This document shows positions 35,471 through 44,959 of a stretch of DNA of 64,000 nt, one piece after another. Within the stretch, counting starts at the first letter, position 1, and each line of letters opens with the position of its first letter. The notes under the pieces were generated by a model, which worked only from the letters and a program-made list of their open reading frames with translations, searched no databases and was not told where the DNA came from. Made by a program: the position numbers and the translations under genes. The stretch spans positions 33,930-97,929 of the forward strand of contig SVAP01000003.1 in NCBI GenBank assembly GCA_015059335.1. Reading direction: 5' to 3'. The stretch comes from Bacillota bacterium (lineage in GTDB: Bacteria > Bacillota_I > Bacilli_A > RF39 > UBA660).

Positions 35471-37135
35471 ATGAATAATATTATAAATATTACAATTAAT
35501 GGTGAAACAAAACAATATTCTTATGGTATAAGTGGGATAGAATTAAGTAAATATTATAAAAATCTGTTTACTAACGATATCCTTGCAATGAAAATCAATG
35601 GGCGTGTTTCAACACTCGATACAAAAATATTAAAAAATTCTTCTGTTGAGTTTATTGATTACATGAATAGAGATGGTAATAGAATATATGTTAATGGACT
35701 AAAATTTTTATTAATAATTGCTATTAAGGAAGTATTAGGTAATATAGCAGATGTTAATTTTGAAAATTCAATTGATAAAGGAATATTCTGTAGAATTGTA
35801 AATCATCCTATAATTAACGATAAAACTTATAATTTAATAATTAATAAAATGAATGAAATTGTAGAATTAGATTTACCATTTAAAAATATTAGTGTTAAAG
35901 TTAAAGATTTGATTGAATTTTATAAAAGTACAAATCAAACTGAAAAATTAAAAAATTTAGAAATTTTAACAGATAATTATGCATCGCTTACAAAATGTAA
36001 AAGTCATTATGGATATTTTTATGGTAAATTACCATTATCAACAGGCTATTTAAAAAAGTTTGATATCACATTTTTAGAAAATAATACATTAGTTTTAAGA
36101 TTTCCAGTTGTTAGAGGTGATGGAAATATACCTGAATATCAACATCATGAAAAAGTAATCAACGTATTTGAACAATACAGTAAATGGATAAATATAATGA
36201 AGGTATCAAATGTTGGTAGTTTAAATGAAATTGTTTATAAGGGTAATATCGCAAATTTTATTAGAATGAATGAGATAGTTCAAAATAATGATTTAATGAA
36301 TATTTGTGAATCCATTTCAAATAATATCAATAATATTAAGTTAGTTTTAATAGCAGGACCTTCATCTTCAGGTAAAACTACAACAGCTAATAAATTTTGT
36401 CTATACTTGAAATCAAAAGGATTAAATCCACACATTTTATCTACTGATGATTACTTTTATAATAGAGTAGATACCCCTAAAGATGAAAACGGAGAATATG
36501 ATTTTGAAACTATTAATGCAATTGATCTAGAATTGTTTAATACACAATTAACAGATTTAATTGCTGGTAATGAAGTAGATATACCAAGATTTAACTTTGT
36601 AAAAGGTGAAAAAGAGTTTGGAGTTAGAAAATTAAAATTAGAAAAAAATGATATTTTAATTATAGAGGGATTACATACATTAAATGAAAAACTTACTGCA
36701 TCAATATCAAAAGACAATAAAATCAAAATATATATTAGCCCATTTACCCCGCTTAGCATAGACAATTATAACCATATATCAACTAGTGATATTAGGTTAC
36801 TTCGTAGAATTGTTAGGGATAATAGAACAAGGGGACGTAATGTAGAAGAAACGTTAATGAGTTGGGATAAAGTAAGACGTGGTGAAGAAATTTATGTGTT
36901 CCCGTATCAAGATGAAGCGGATTATATTTTTAATACAGCATTTATATATGAAATAGGTGTATTAAAAGTATATGTAGAACCGTTACTTTATGCAATAAAT
37001 TCTGATTCAAAATATTATGGGGAAGCAAGAAGATTAATTAGGTTTTTAAAAATATTTTTACCGATACCAGCGGATAGTGTTCCACAAGATTCAATATTAC
37101 GTGAATTTATTGGTAAAAGTTGTTTTTATGAATAG
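35471..37135 (+). CDS. TGS / uridine-kinase-like nucleoside kinase
   Basis: 554 residues of three parts. Residues about 1-65 resemble a TGS domain; about 65-210 resemble the second additional domain of threonyl-tRNA synthetase ('VNHPIINDKTYNLIINKMNE', 'SHYGYFYGKLPLSTGYL'); from about 285 a uridine-kinase/phosphoribulokinase fold follows with Walker A 'AGPSSSGKTTTANKF' (near 297), 'STDDYFYNR', 'IIEGLHTLNE' and 'RRIVRDNRTRGRNVEETL'. This architecture is known in Bacillota and Thermotogae as a nucleoside kinase of unclear role. Single gene between clpP and gap; GAGGGATA ribosome-binding site. Confidence 0.85.
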   Translation: MNNIINITINGETKQYSYGISGIELSKYYKNLFTNDILAMKINGRVSTLDTKILKNSSVEFIDYMNRDGNRIYVNGLKFLLIIAIKEVLGNIADVNFENSIDKGIFCRIVNHPIINDKTYNLIINKMNEIVELDLPFKNISVKVKDLIEFYKSTNQTEKLKNLEILTDNYASLTKCKSHYGYFYGKLPLSTGYLKKFDITFLENNTLVLRFPVVRGDGNIPEYQHHEKVINVFEQYSKWINIMKVSNVGSLNEIVYKGNIANFIRMNEIVQNNDLMNICESISNNINNIKLVLIAGPSSSGKTTTANKFCLYLKSKGLNPHILSTDDYFYNRVDTPKDENGEYDFETINAIDLELFNTQLTDLIAGNEVDIPRFNFVKGEKEFGVRKLKLEKNDILIIEGLHTLNEKLTASISKDNKIKIYISPFTPLSIDNYNHISTSDIRLLRRIVRDNRTRGRNVEETLMSWDKVRRGEEIYVFPYQDEADYIFNTAFIYEIGVLKVYVEPLLYAINSDSKYYGEARRLIRFLKIFLPIPADSVPQDSILREFIGKSCFYE

Positions 37136-37170
37136 TATTTGATAAAATTAATTTAGGGAGGATAAAGATT

Positions 37171-38181
37171 ATGGCAATAAAAGTAGCAATTAATGGATTT
37201 GGGAGAATAGGAAGATTAGTTTTTAGAATTATGGAAGAAGATCCTAATTTTGATGTGGTTGCAATTAATGATTTAAGTGATCCAGAAAGTTTAGCTTATT
37301 TGTTAAAATATGATACAGCACACGGTAGATATAGAAATAATGAAATTAAAAATACCAGTCATTCAATAATTGTTGGAGATAATGAGGTCGAAATCTATTC
37401 AGAAAAAGATCCGTCATTATTACCATGGGGTATGATTGATGTAGATGTAGTATTTGAATGTACTGGATTATTTACTTCCTATGATAAGGCAATGGCACAT
37501 ATTAATGCTGGTGCAAAAAAGGTTATAATATCAGCACCCGCTAAAGGTGATTTAAAAACAATTGTATATAACGTTAATCATGATGTTCTAGATGGTACTG
37601 AACAAATAATATCAGCTGCTAGTTGTACTACAAATTGTTTAGCTCCAGTAGCTAAAATTATTAATGACAATTTTGGAATTAAAAAAGGTTTTATGACGAC
37701 AGTTCATGCATACACAAATGATCAAGCAACTTTAGATGTTACTCATAAAAAAGGTATTAAAGCAAGAAGGGGTAGAGCAGCGGCTGAAAATATTGTTCCT
37801 GCAACAACTGGAGCTGCAAGTGCATTAGGATTAGTTTTACCAGAACTTGCTGGAAAATTAGATGGTATGGCACTTCGTGTACCTGTTCCTACTGGTTCAA
37901 TTGTGGACTTGAGTTTAGAAATAAATCAAAAAACTACTAACGAAGAAGTAAACACTGTATTTAAAAATAATGTTAATGAAACAATTGGTTATACAGAAGA
38001 TCCAATAGTTTCAAGTGATATAATTGGAATACGTTATGGTTCATTAGTTGATGGATTAAGTACTCAAGTTTTGGAAACAGAAGACGGTACACAAATGTTA
38101 AAAGTTTTAGCATGGTATGATAATGAGATGAGTTATTCAGCACAAATGGTTAGAACAGCTAAATATTGGATGAGTTTATAA
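37171..38181 (+). CDS. gapA: Glyceraldehyde-3-phosphate dehydrogenase, type I
   Basis: NAD-binding 'INGFGRIGRLVFR' at the N-terminus, catalytic Cys near residue 152 in 'SAASCTTNCLAP', and 'VPVPTGSIVDLS' plus 'WYDNEMSYSAQM' at the end. 336 residues, standard homotetrameric glycolytic enzyme. GGGAGGA ribosome-binding site. In the usual gap-pgk-tpi-gpm order this gene would be followed by pgk, but an oppositely oriented oxidoreductase gene separates them here. Confidence 0.97.
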   Translation: MAIKVAINGFGRIGRLVFRIMEEDPNFDVVAINDLSDPESLAYLLKYDTAHGRYRNNEIKNTSHSIIVGDNEVEIYSEKDPSLLPWGMIDVDVVFECTGLFTSYDKAMAHINAGAKKVIISAPAKGDLKTIVYNVNHDVLDGTEQIISAASCTTNCLAPVAKIINDNFGIKKGFMTTVHAYTNDQATLDVTHKKGIKARRGRAAAENIVPATTGAASALGLVLPELAGKLDGMALRVPVPTGSIVDLSLEINQKTTNEEVNTVFKNNVNETIGYTEDPIVSSDIIGIRYGSLVDGLSTQVLETEDGTQMLKVLAWYDNEMSYSAQMVRTAKYWMSL

Positions 38182-38182
38182 T

Positions 38183-38218
38183 AAAAGAATTAACTACTAA
38201 ACTAGTTAATTCTTTTTG
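38183..38218. terminator. Bidirectional terminator between gapA and oxidoreductase
   Basis: AAAAGAATTAACTA (38183-38196), 6-nt loop, TAGTTAATTCTTTT (38203-38216): a perfect 14-bp stem with A/T flanks suited to both strands. Confidence 0.85.
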
Positions 38219-39705
38219 ATTTTTATCATTTCTAAATTTTTAATTGCAGGTCCTTCAATTACCTTACCATATACATCAAATCTAGAACCGTGGCATTTAC
38301 AATCCCATGTTTTTTCTTCGTTATTCCATTGCATAAAACAATAAGTATGAGTACAGTTTGGTTTAACTAATAAATATTCATCACCATTATTATATGCGCC
38401 ATAACAACTTCCTTTATAATTTATTAAAGCACCCTCATTTTTTTTTAGTTTATTTAACTCATTACAATCATTAACAATTCTTGATATTAATAAACCATTT
38501 ATACTCTTTCCTATAATTTTTATTGATTCTGGTAAAGAATTAATATGTGAGAATCTAAGTGGATTATATAATTCTTTATATGGATTTTTTTTATTTAATA
38601 TTTCTCTTGAAACTAATAGTGCAGCCACATGAGAATTTGTCATTCCCCATGTATGGAATGCAGTTTGTACAAACATGTTTGGTGTAAATCTAGAGTATTG
38701 ACCTATGAAAGGTAAATAATCAATTGACATTACATCTTGATTGCTCCATATATGTGTAATTTCTATATTGTTATCAATTTTTTTGGCTGCTTTTATTAAA
38801 TTTTTTATGTTATTTTCGTAATTAACGCTTTTCCCTGCAGTATGACTGTTTCCTACCATTATTATTTCATCATTATTATATCTTAATGACTTAACAGGTT
38901 TTTCAGCATTGATATACATGCCATTGATATTAATTGATGATTTAAATGCTAATAAATAAGATTTTTCTTGATATAATTTTCCGGGATATAATCCAGCTAA
39001 ATTAAATATTGGGTAGTGAGTAGAAACAACAACATATTTCGATAAAATTATTTTATTATTATCGAGATGTATATAATAATTTTTGTTTTTTATCTCATAA
39101 TTAATTGCTTTAGTATTTTGGATTATATTAACGTTTTCTTTATTGCTTATAATATCTATTATTTTATTTAAATATTTAATAGGATGAAACAGATAATTTT
39201 CTTCATATTTAATAGCCTTTTTTATTTTAATATTAAGCGGTATTTTATCTACAACAGAAAACTTAACGTTCATCCTTGATAATGTATTAATTTCTTTTTC
39301 GAGTTTTTTTAATCCTGAATCAGTTTCAGCAAACATATAATTGTTATCTTTTACTAAGTCACAATCAATATTTTCTTTGTTTATAATATCAACTATGTAA
39401 TTCATTGCTTCTACCTGTGAATTATAATAATCTTTTGCTTTTTTAATTCCATGTACTTTTTCTATATCTTGATATATTAAATTATGCATTGGTGTTATTT
39501 TCGCACTTGTTTTAGAGCTAACATTTCTTGCTAATCTATCTGAATCAATCAATGTTATATTAATATTTGAGTTTTTTGATAATTCATATGCAGTCATAAT
39601 CCCACTCATACCACCACCAATAATTAATACATCAGTATTATCAATTTCTTTAGAATTAAATTTAAAATTTCTTTTTTCTTTTAACCAATAACTTTCTTTT
39701 TTCAT
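38206..39705 (-). CDS. FAD-dependent oxidoreductase with C-terminal Rieske domain
   Basis: 499 residues. The DAO-type N-terminal domain has the dinucleotide fold 'DVLIIGGGMSGIMTAYEL' and 'LIDSDRLARNVSSKTSAKIT'. The last about 60 residues form a Rieske [2Fe-2S] domain: 'CTHTYC' (Cys-x-His) and 'CKCHGSRFDVYGKVIEGPA' (Cys-x-x-His). The architecture equals B. subtilis YhfW-type proteins of unknown substrate. Minus strand, between gapA and pgk. The start is uncertain (ATG at 39711 or 39705); the latter has GTGAT 4 nt ahead. Confidence 0.9.
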   Translation of the reverse strand: MKKESYWLKEKRNFKFNSKEIDNTDVLIIGGGMSGIMTAYELSKNSNINITLIDSDRLARNVSSKTSAKITPMHNLIYQDIEKVHGIKKAKDYYNSQVEAMNYIVDIINKENIDCDLVKDNNYMFAETDSGLKKLEKEINTLSRMNVKFSVVDKIPLNIKIKKAIKYEENYLFHPIKYLNKIIDIISNKENVNIIQNTKAINYEIKNKNYYIHLDNNKIILSKYVVVSTHYPIFNLAGLYPGKLYQEKSYLLAFKSSININGMYINAEKPVKSLRYNNDEIIMVGNSHTAGKSVNYENNIKNLIKAAKKIDNNIEITHIWSNQDVMSIDYLPFIGQYSRFTPNMFVQTAFHTWGMTNSHVAALLVSREILNKKNPYKELYNPLRFSHINSLPESIKIIGKSINGLLISRIVNDCNELNKLKKNEGALINYKGSCYGAYNNGDEYLLVKPNCTHTYCFMQWNNEEKTWDCKCHGSRFDVYGKVIEGPAIKNLEMIKIKKN

Positions 39706-39778
39706 ACTCATCACAATAATAGTATTAACTTTTATTTAAAAATTACTCATAAAATTAATTTTATATTACTTTAAAATA

Positions 39779-39787
39779 TGATATACT
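39779..39787 (+). promoter_or_regulatory. Extended -10 promoter for pgk unit
   Basis: TGATATACT (TG 39779-39780, TATACT 39782-39787), 30 nt before the pgk ATG and in the divergent gap with the oxidoreductase. No clear -35. Confidence 0.45.
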
Positions 39788-39817
39788 TATCTTAATTGGT
39801 AGTAAGGAGGGAACATT

Positions 39818-42010
39818 ATGAAGAAAAACATCAAAGATTTTGATTTAAAAGGGAAAAGGGTAATAATTAGATGTGATTTTAATGTTCCAATAAAAGATGG
39901 TAAAATTACAGATGATAATAGAATTGTTGAAAGTCTTCCAACAATAGAATATGCGATTAAAAATGATGCAAAAGTTATATTGATGTCTCATCTTGGAAAA
40001 GTTAAAACAGAAGAGGACAAGAAAAATAAAAGTTTAAAACCAGTTGCGAAACGCCTTGAAGAATTATTAAACAGAAAAGTTAGTTTTATTAATCAAACAC
40101 GTGGTGAGGAACTTGAAAACGCTATTTCTAAAATGAAGTGTAAAGATATAATTTTAATTGAAAATACGAGATTTGAAGATTTAGATGATAAAAAAGAAAG
40201 TAAAAATAATGAAGAATTAGGAAAATATTGGTCATCACTTGGAGATATATATATAAATGATGCTTTTGGTACTGCACATAGAATTCACGCATCAAATGTT
40301 GGTATTGCGTCTCATATTGATAGTGGTATAGGTATGCTTATTGAAAAAGAATTAGAGATATTAGAACCAGCTATTAGTAAACCAGAAAGACCTTTTGTTG
40401 TTATTTTAGGTGGTGCAAAGGTTTCTGATAAGATTAAAGTTATAGAAAATCTTGTTGAAATCGCAGATTATATTTTAGTTGGTGGTGGAATGTGTCATAC
40501 ATTTTTAAAAGCCGAAGGCTATAATATGGGTAATTCATTAGTTGATAATGATAATATAAATTTTTGTAAAAGAATATTAAAAGAACATGGTGATAAAATT
40601 GTATTACCGGTTGATATTGTTGTAAACAGCGAATTTAAAGATACTAAAGGTAAAATTAAATTAATTAATGAAATAACTGATGAGGACATTGGAATGGATA
40701 TTGGTCCAAATACAATTGAACTATTTAAAAAATATATAAATGATGCTAAAGAAATAATTTGGAATGGTCCTATGGGTGTTTTTGAATTCAAACACTATCA
40801 AACTGGTACTAAAAATATTTGTGAAATAGTTTCACAAAATCCTAATACTACAATAATTGGTGGTGGAGATAGTGCTTCTGCAATAATTAAATTCGGTTAT
40901 AGAGATAAGGTTACGCATATCTCTACTGGTGGTGGTGCATCACTTGCGCTTTTCGAGGGAACAATTTTACCTGGTATTGATGTTATACCGGATAAAGAAG
41001 ACGATGTAAATAATATTAAAAAAAAAACTTATCTAGTTTTAATTAGTTTAGCTATTATTGTTTTATACTTTACTTTAAAGGATAATTTTACTTTAGTTGT
41101 TAATCAAATTTTAAATATAAATGTTTGGTATTTAATACTTGCGCTAATATTTATGGGATTATATGGACTATTTAGAACCTTGTCTTTGCATTCAATAATT
41201 AAAGATTTTAATAAAGGTTTCAAATTAAAAGATACAGTTAAAAACATGCTTATAACACAATTTTTTAACGGTACTACTCCTTTTGCATCTGGTGGTCAAC
41301 CAGCTCAAATATATTTTTTAAAAAAGCAAGGAATTAATTTACCAACAAGTACAAGTATTGTTGTTCAAAATTTTGTGATTTATCAAGCAGTATTAATATT
41401 ATATGGGCTACTTGCAATAATTTTAAATTTCTTTTTTGATTTTTTTCCTAAAACAACATTTTTAAAACAATTTATACTATTAGGTTTTATTGTTAATACA
41501 GCAGTTATGTTATTTTTGCTTATTATCAGTTTTGCTAAAAAAGCAAGTAAGTTTACTGTTGAAAAAATTATTGATTTTTTATATAAAATAAAGTTAATAA
41601 AATTTAGAATTAGAATTAAAAATAAATTAAATCAAACTATTGATAAATTTTACGAAAGCGCTAAAAAAATAAGAAATAATAAAAAAACTTATATAAAATG
41701 TTTTTTATATAATTTAGTTGCATTTCCGTTTCTATACTCTATACCGTTAATATTATTATTTAGTATGGAGAATTTTACCTCATTAAATATAATAACATCA
41801 ATAGTGGCGTGTAGTTATGTTATGATAATTGGATCGTTTATTCCAATACCAGGTGGTACTGGTGGGTTGGAATATGCTTTTGTAAGATTATTTAGTAATT
41901 ATGTATCAGGACATATAATATCTACACTTGTAATAATATGGAGATTTGTTACATATTATCTTGGAATGATTTTAGGTGCAATTGTATTAAGTACTAATAA
42001 GAGGAGATGA
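39818..42010 (+). CDS. pgk: Phosphoglycerate kinase fused to flippase-like membrane domain
   Basis: 730 residues in one frame. Residues 1 to about 396 are a complete PGK: '[20 protein letters not shown]', 'LMSHLGK', 'LIENTRFED', '[19 protein letters not shown]', 'GPMGVFE' and 'GGGDSASAI', ending at the normal end '[13 protein letters not shown]'. After a lysine-rich linker (about 397-404) comes an LPG-synthase-TM/UPF0104-type flippase domain with about 8 membrane segments, '[19 protein letters not shown]' and '[13 protein letters not shown]'. The PGK would sit in the cytosol tethered to the membrane. The linker is encoded by a 10-A run (separate entry). The flippase half is usually a stand-alone gene beside glycosyltransferases, as it is here. 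AAGGAGG ribosome-binding site. Confidence 0.93.
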   Translation: MKKNIKDFDLKGKRVIIRCDFNVPIKDGKITDDNRIVESLPTIEYAIKNDAKVILMSHLGKVKTEEDKKNKSLKPVAKRLEELLNRKVSFINQTRGEELENAISKMKCKDIILIENTRFEDLDDKKESKNNEELGKYWSSLGDIYINDAFGTAHRIHASNVGIASHIDSGIGMLIEKELEILEPAISKPERPFVVILGGAKVSDKIKVIENLVEIADYILVGGGMCHTFLKAEGYNMGNSLVDNDNINFCKRILKEHGDKIVLPVDIVVNSEFKDTKGKIKLINEITDEDIGMDIGPNTIELFKKYINDAKEIIWNGPMGVFEFKHYQTGTKNICEIVSQNPNTTIIGGGDSASAIIKFGYRDKVTHISTGGGASLALFEGTILPGIDVIPDKEDDVNNIKKKTYLVLISLAIIVLYFTLKDNFTLVVNQILNINVWYLILALIFMGLYGLFRTLSLHSIIKDFNKGFKLKDTVKNMLITQFFNGTTPFASGGQPAQIYFLKKQGINLPTSTSIVVQNFVIYQAVLILYGLLAIILNFFFDFFPKTTFLKQFILLGFIVNTAVMLFLLIISFAKKASKFTVEKIIDFLYKIKLIKFRIRIKNKLNQTIDKFYESAKKIRNNKKTYIKCFLYNLVAFPFLYSIPLILLFSMENFTSLNIITSIVACSYVMIIGSFIPIPGGTGGLEYAFVRLFSNYVSGHIISTLVIIWRFVTYYLGMILGAIVLSTNKRR
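41018..41046 (+). other. A10 slippage site at the PGK-flippase junction
   Basis: Ten A's (41018-41027) encode three Lys codons and part of Thr, codons 401-404. In the +1 frame a TAG lies at 41034-41036; in the -1 frame a TAG lies at 41044-41046. Gain or loss of one A in the mRNA, or ribosome slippage, would therefore yield PGK of about 405-409 residues instead of the fusion. No internal ATG that could start the flippase alone is near. Confidence 0.5.
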
Positions 42011-42015
42011 CATAT

Positions 42016-43251
42016 ATGAGAATCGGACTATTTACAGATACTTATCCTCCATATATAAATGGAGTTTCGACTAGTATTTCAATGCTAAAACATGCTTTAG
42101 AAAAACAAGGGCACCAAGTATTTGTTGTTACTGTTAATAATGAAATTGCAAAATACTCTTATGAAGATGGTGGGAAATTAATAAGAATACCAGGTGTCCC
42201 TACTGGAATTTATGATTATAGATTAACCGGTATTTATCCAGTAAGATGTATAAATAAAATTAAAAAATGGAAATTAGATGTAATACACTCACATACTGAA
42301 TTTGGTGTAGGAACATTTGCAAGAATAATCGCTAAGCAATTTAATATACCACTAGTACATACTTATCATACAATGTATGAAGATTACATTCATTATATTA
42401 CTAAGGGATATTTCGATCACGCTAGTAAAAAAATTGTTGAGTATTTAACACTGTTCTATTGTGATAAAACTATTTCAGAATTAATTGTTCCGACAAAAAA
42501 AACATATGATTTATTTAAAGAAAAATATAAAGTAAGAAGAAACGTTCATATTATTCCGACAGGGATAGAAGTTGAGAGATTTTATAAAGAAAAATATACA
42601 ACATCAATGAAAACAGAGTACAGAAAAAAAATTGGAATAAATTCGGACGATTTTGTAATTTTGTTTGTGGGTAGATTAGCCCAAGAAAAAAACGTGGAAT
42701 TTTTAATAGAATCTCAAAAGGATTTGGTAAAAAAATATCCTAATTGTAAATTATTAATAATTGGGGATGGACCAGATGCTGATAAATATCATGTGTTAGC
42801 AGAAAAGTTGAAAATATCCGATAATGTAATATTTACTGGAAAAGTTCCTTGGGAAGAAGTGCCTAATTACTATCAAATCGCAAATGTTTTTGCAACTGCT
42901 TCTGTAACAGAAACACAAGGTTTAACAGTAATTGAAGCTATGGCAGCTTCTATTACGCCAGTATGTATCGATGATGAAAGTTTTAGAAATGTTGTTGTTG
43001 ATGGACTAAACGGTAAAATATTTAAGAATAAAAGACAATATAAAAAACAAATTAGTGAATTATTATGTAATAAAGATGAATTAAAAATGTTATCCAAACA
43101 AGCAAGAAGAAATGCAGAACAACATTCAGCTAAATATTATGCAGAAAGAGTATTAGACGTTTATAAAATTGCTATTATGAATCAACCAAAATATAAATAT
43201 AATATATTTGGTAGAGTTAAAAAGATAATAAAGGGGAATGAAGATGAGTAA
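42016..43251 (+). CDS. GT4 glycosyltransferase, likely glycolipid synthase
   Basis: 411 residues. The N-terminus 'MRIGLFTDTYPPYINGVSTS' is typical of family-4 diacylglycerol glucosyltransferases and related lipid mannosyltransferases; then 'IHSHTEFGVGTFARIIAKQF', a GT-B C-terminal half with 'ILFVGRLAQEKNVEFLIE' and the EX7E motif 'ETQGLTVIEA'. The start is ATG 42016 (GAGGAG 9 nt upstream); ATG 42007 overlaps the previous stop but has no spacing. Association with a flippase-like partner is common for this family. Acceptor by inference is a membrane lipid. Confidence 0.87.
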   Translation: MRIGLFTDTYPPYINGVSTSISMLKHALEKQGHQVFVVTVNNEIAKYSYEDGGKLIRIPGVPTGIYDYRLTGIYPVRCINKIKKWKLDVIHSHTEFGVGTFARIIAKQFNIPLVHTYHTMYEDYIHYITKGYFDHASKKIVEYLTLFYCDKTISELIVPTKKTYDLFKEKYKVRRNVHIIPTGIEVERFYKEKYTTSMKTEYRKKIGINSDDFVILFVGRLAQEKNVEFLIESQKDLVKKYPNCKLLIIGDGPDADKYHVLAEKLKISDNVIFTGKVPWEEVPNYYQIANVFATASVTETQGLTVIEAMAASITPVCIDDESFRNVVVDGLNGKIFKNKRQYKKQISELLCNKDELKMLSKQARRNAEQHSAKYYAERVLDVYKIAIMNQPKYKYNIFGRVKKIIKGNEDE

Positions 43252-43975
43252 AATTGTTGTTGGAAATTTTAAAATGAATATGACTCTACAAGATGTTGCT
43301 CAATATGTACAATATATAAATAATATTAATTTTAATCCTAATCAAAACGAAATTATTCTTTGCCCTAGTTATATATATATACCATATTTAAACAACAATA
43401 TTAAATTTAAAGTAGGAGCTCAAGATGTTTCAGCTAATCATATGGGTTCATATACTGGGGAAATAAGCGCTATGCAATTAAAAAGTGAGAATGTTAAATA
43501 TTCAATTTTAGGACATAGTGAGAGAAGAATGAATTTTAGAGAAACTGAAAATATTATTAATAAAAAAATTAGACAATGCGTTGATAATAATATTAAGCCT
43601 ATAGTGTGTATTGGTGAAAGTAAAGAAGAAAGACTTATGATGAAAACTGAACAAATATTACGCAGAAGTATTTTAGACTTATTTAGAGGATTTACTAAAG
43701 AACAGTTAAGTGACATAATTGTTGCCTATGAACCTATTTGGGCTATTGGTTCAGGTATTACACCAACACCAAAGGAAATAGAAGAAACAGCTTATTATAT
43801 TAAGGATTTAGTTAGAAGTGCATATAAAGTTGATATTAGGGTATTATATGGTGGTAGTATAAATTTAAGTGATATGCATAAATTTATAGGTTTAAATAAT
43901 ATAGATGGTTATTTAATAGGTGGAGCATCAATTGATGTAGAAGAATTTTCTAAAATAGTTGAATTAATAAGCTAG
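43244..43975 (+). CDS. tpiA: Triosephosphate isomerase
   Basis: 243 residues: 'MSKIVVGNFKMNMTLQDVAQ' start with the Asn-x-Lys substrate loop, 'ILGHSERR' (catalytic His), 'VAYEPIWAIGSG' (catalytic Glu) and 'VLYGGSI' / 'LIGGASID' phosphate loops. Start ATG 43244 preferred over 43238 because of AAGGGGAA spacing. Overlaps the glycosyltransferase end by 8 nt, so glycolysis and glycolipid genes share one transcript. Confidence 0.96.
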   Translation: MSKIVVGNFKMNMTLQDVAQYVQYINNINFNPNQNEIILCPSYIYIPYLNNNIKFKVGAQDVSANHMGSYTGEISAMQLKSENVKYSILGHSERRMNFRETENIINKKIRQCVDNNIKPIVCIGESKEERLMMKTEQILRRSILDLFRGFTKEQLSDIIVAYEPIWAIGSGITPTPKEIEETAYYIKDLVRSAYKVDIRVLYGGSINLSDMHKFIGLNNIDGYLIGGASIDVEEFSKIVELIS

Positions 43976-44004
43976 ATTGCACAAATAAGTGTGCAATCTT
44001 TTAT
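43975..44004 (+). terminator. Terminator after tpiA
   Basis: GATTGCACA (43975-43983), loop AATAAG, TGTGCAATC (43990-43998), TTTTATTT. Confidence 0.9.
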
Positions 44005-44026
44005 TTGCTTGTAAAATTCGTGTAAA

Positions 44027-44033
44027 TTCGACA
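44027..44033 (-). promoter_or_regulatory. Possible Spo0A box upstream of spo0A
   Basis: TTCGACA on the + strand is the reverse complement of TGTCGAA, the consensus 0A box, 108 nt before the spo0A start. Autoregulation through such boxes is known in Bacillus. A single 7-mer, so tentative. Confidence 0.45.
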
Positions 44034-44140
44034 GAACAATACAAATTAAGCTAAAAAAAACTCTAGTAATGTAATATTGAATTATTATATAATAATGATG
44101 CATGAGTAGTAAGAAGTAATAAGAATGGAAGGAGAGCAAA

Positions 44141-44911
44141 ATGGAAAATATAAAAATTCTTATGATTGATGATAATGAAAACTTATGCAGTATGGTTAAA
44201 GAGTACTTTAGTACTCATTCAAATATAAAAGTTGTGTTAGAAGCCTATAATGGTTTAGAAGGAATAGAAGTAATCCAAAATAAACAGAATGAATATGATG
44301 TAATTATTTTGGATTTAATTATGCCTAAAAAAGATGGAATGTATGTTTTAGAGGAAATGCAAAAAAGGGGTATAGATAAAAAGGTAATAATTTCTACATC
44401 ATTTAATGAGGAAGAAACAATTAGAAAAGTGTCTGGATATGGAGTTAATTATTTTATATTAAAACCTTTTGAGCTTTCTGATCTAGAAAAAAGAATTATA
44501 GATGTTACAAATAAAAAAGAAAATGGTAAAGTAATAGATTTGTTACATAATGATCTTCAAATATGTATAACAAAGATTTTGCATGAGTTGGGAATTCCAT
44601 CACATATTAAAGGATATCAATATATTAGAGAAGGGATAACACTTTTATATCAAAATCCTGATATGGTTGGTGCGATAACAAAAGAATTATATCCAGAGAT
44701 AAGTAAAAAATTTGATACTACAGTATCTAGAGTAGAACGAGCAATAAGACATGCAATTGAAGTTAGTTGGAATAGAGGTAACTGGGAACTTATGGAAGAA
44801 ATATTTGGTCACAGTGTTGATATTGATAAAGCTAAACCTACTAATTCAGAGTTTATAGTTACTATTTCAGATAAATTAAAATTGGAATTTCATAAAACAA
44901 AGATCAAATGA
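44141..44911 (+). CDS. spo0A: Stage 0 sporulation response regulator Spo0A
   Basis: Master regulator of sporulation entry. The receiver domain has Asp10/Asp11, the phosphorylated Asp58 in 'VIILDLIMPKKDG' and Lys in 'ILKPF'. The C-terminal Spo0A effector domain shows 'ELGIPSHIKGYQYIREGI' and 'DTTVSRVERAIRHAIEVSWN', the DNA-recognition helix. 256 residues, GGAAGGAGAG ribosome-binding site. In B. subtilis it follows spoIVB in another region; here it follows tpiA as an independent unit with its own terminator. Confidence 0.97.
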   Translation: MENIKILMIDDNENLCSMVKEYFSTHSNIKVVLEAYNGLEGIEVIQNKQNEYDVIILDLIMPKKDGMYVLEEMQKRGIDKKVIISTSFNEEETIRKVSGYGVNYFILKPFELSDLEKRIIDVTNKKENGKVIDLLHNDLQICITKILHELGIPSHIKGYQYIREGITLLYQNPDMVGAITKELYPEISKKFDTTVSRVERAIRHAIEVSWNRGNWELMEEIFGHSVDIDKAKPTNSEFIVTISDKLKLEFHKTKIK

Positions 44912-44926
44912 TTTTTGTTTTTTTAA
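44894..44926 (+). terminator. Terminator after spo0A
   Basis: AAAACAAAGATCA pairs with TGATTTTTGTTTT around the TGA stop (44909-44911), followed by T's; one G-U pair. Confidence 0.65.
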
Positions 44927-44959
44927 AATATATGTTAAAATTATAATAGGTGAAAAATT

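Noticed and set aside
44076..44093. Sigma-H or sigma-A promoter for spo0A (ATTGAATT / TATAAT)
   Set aside because: No acceptable -35 partner at proper spacing was found for either -10-like element.
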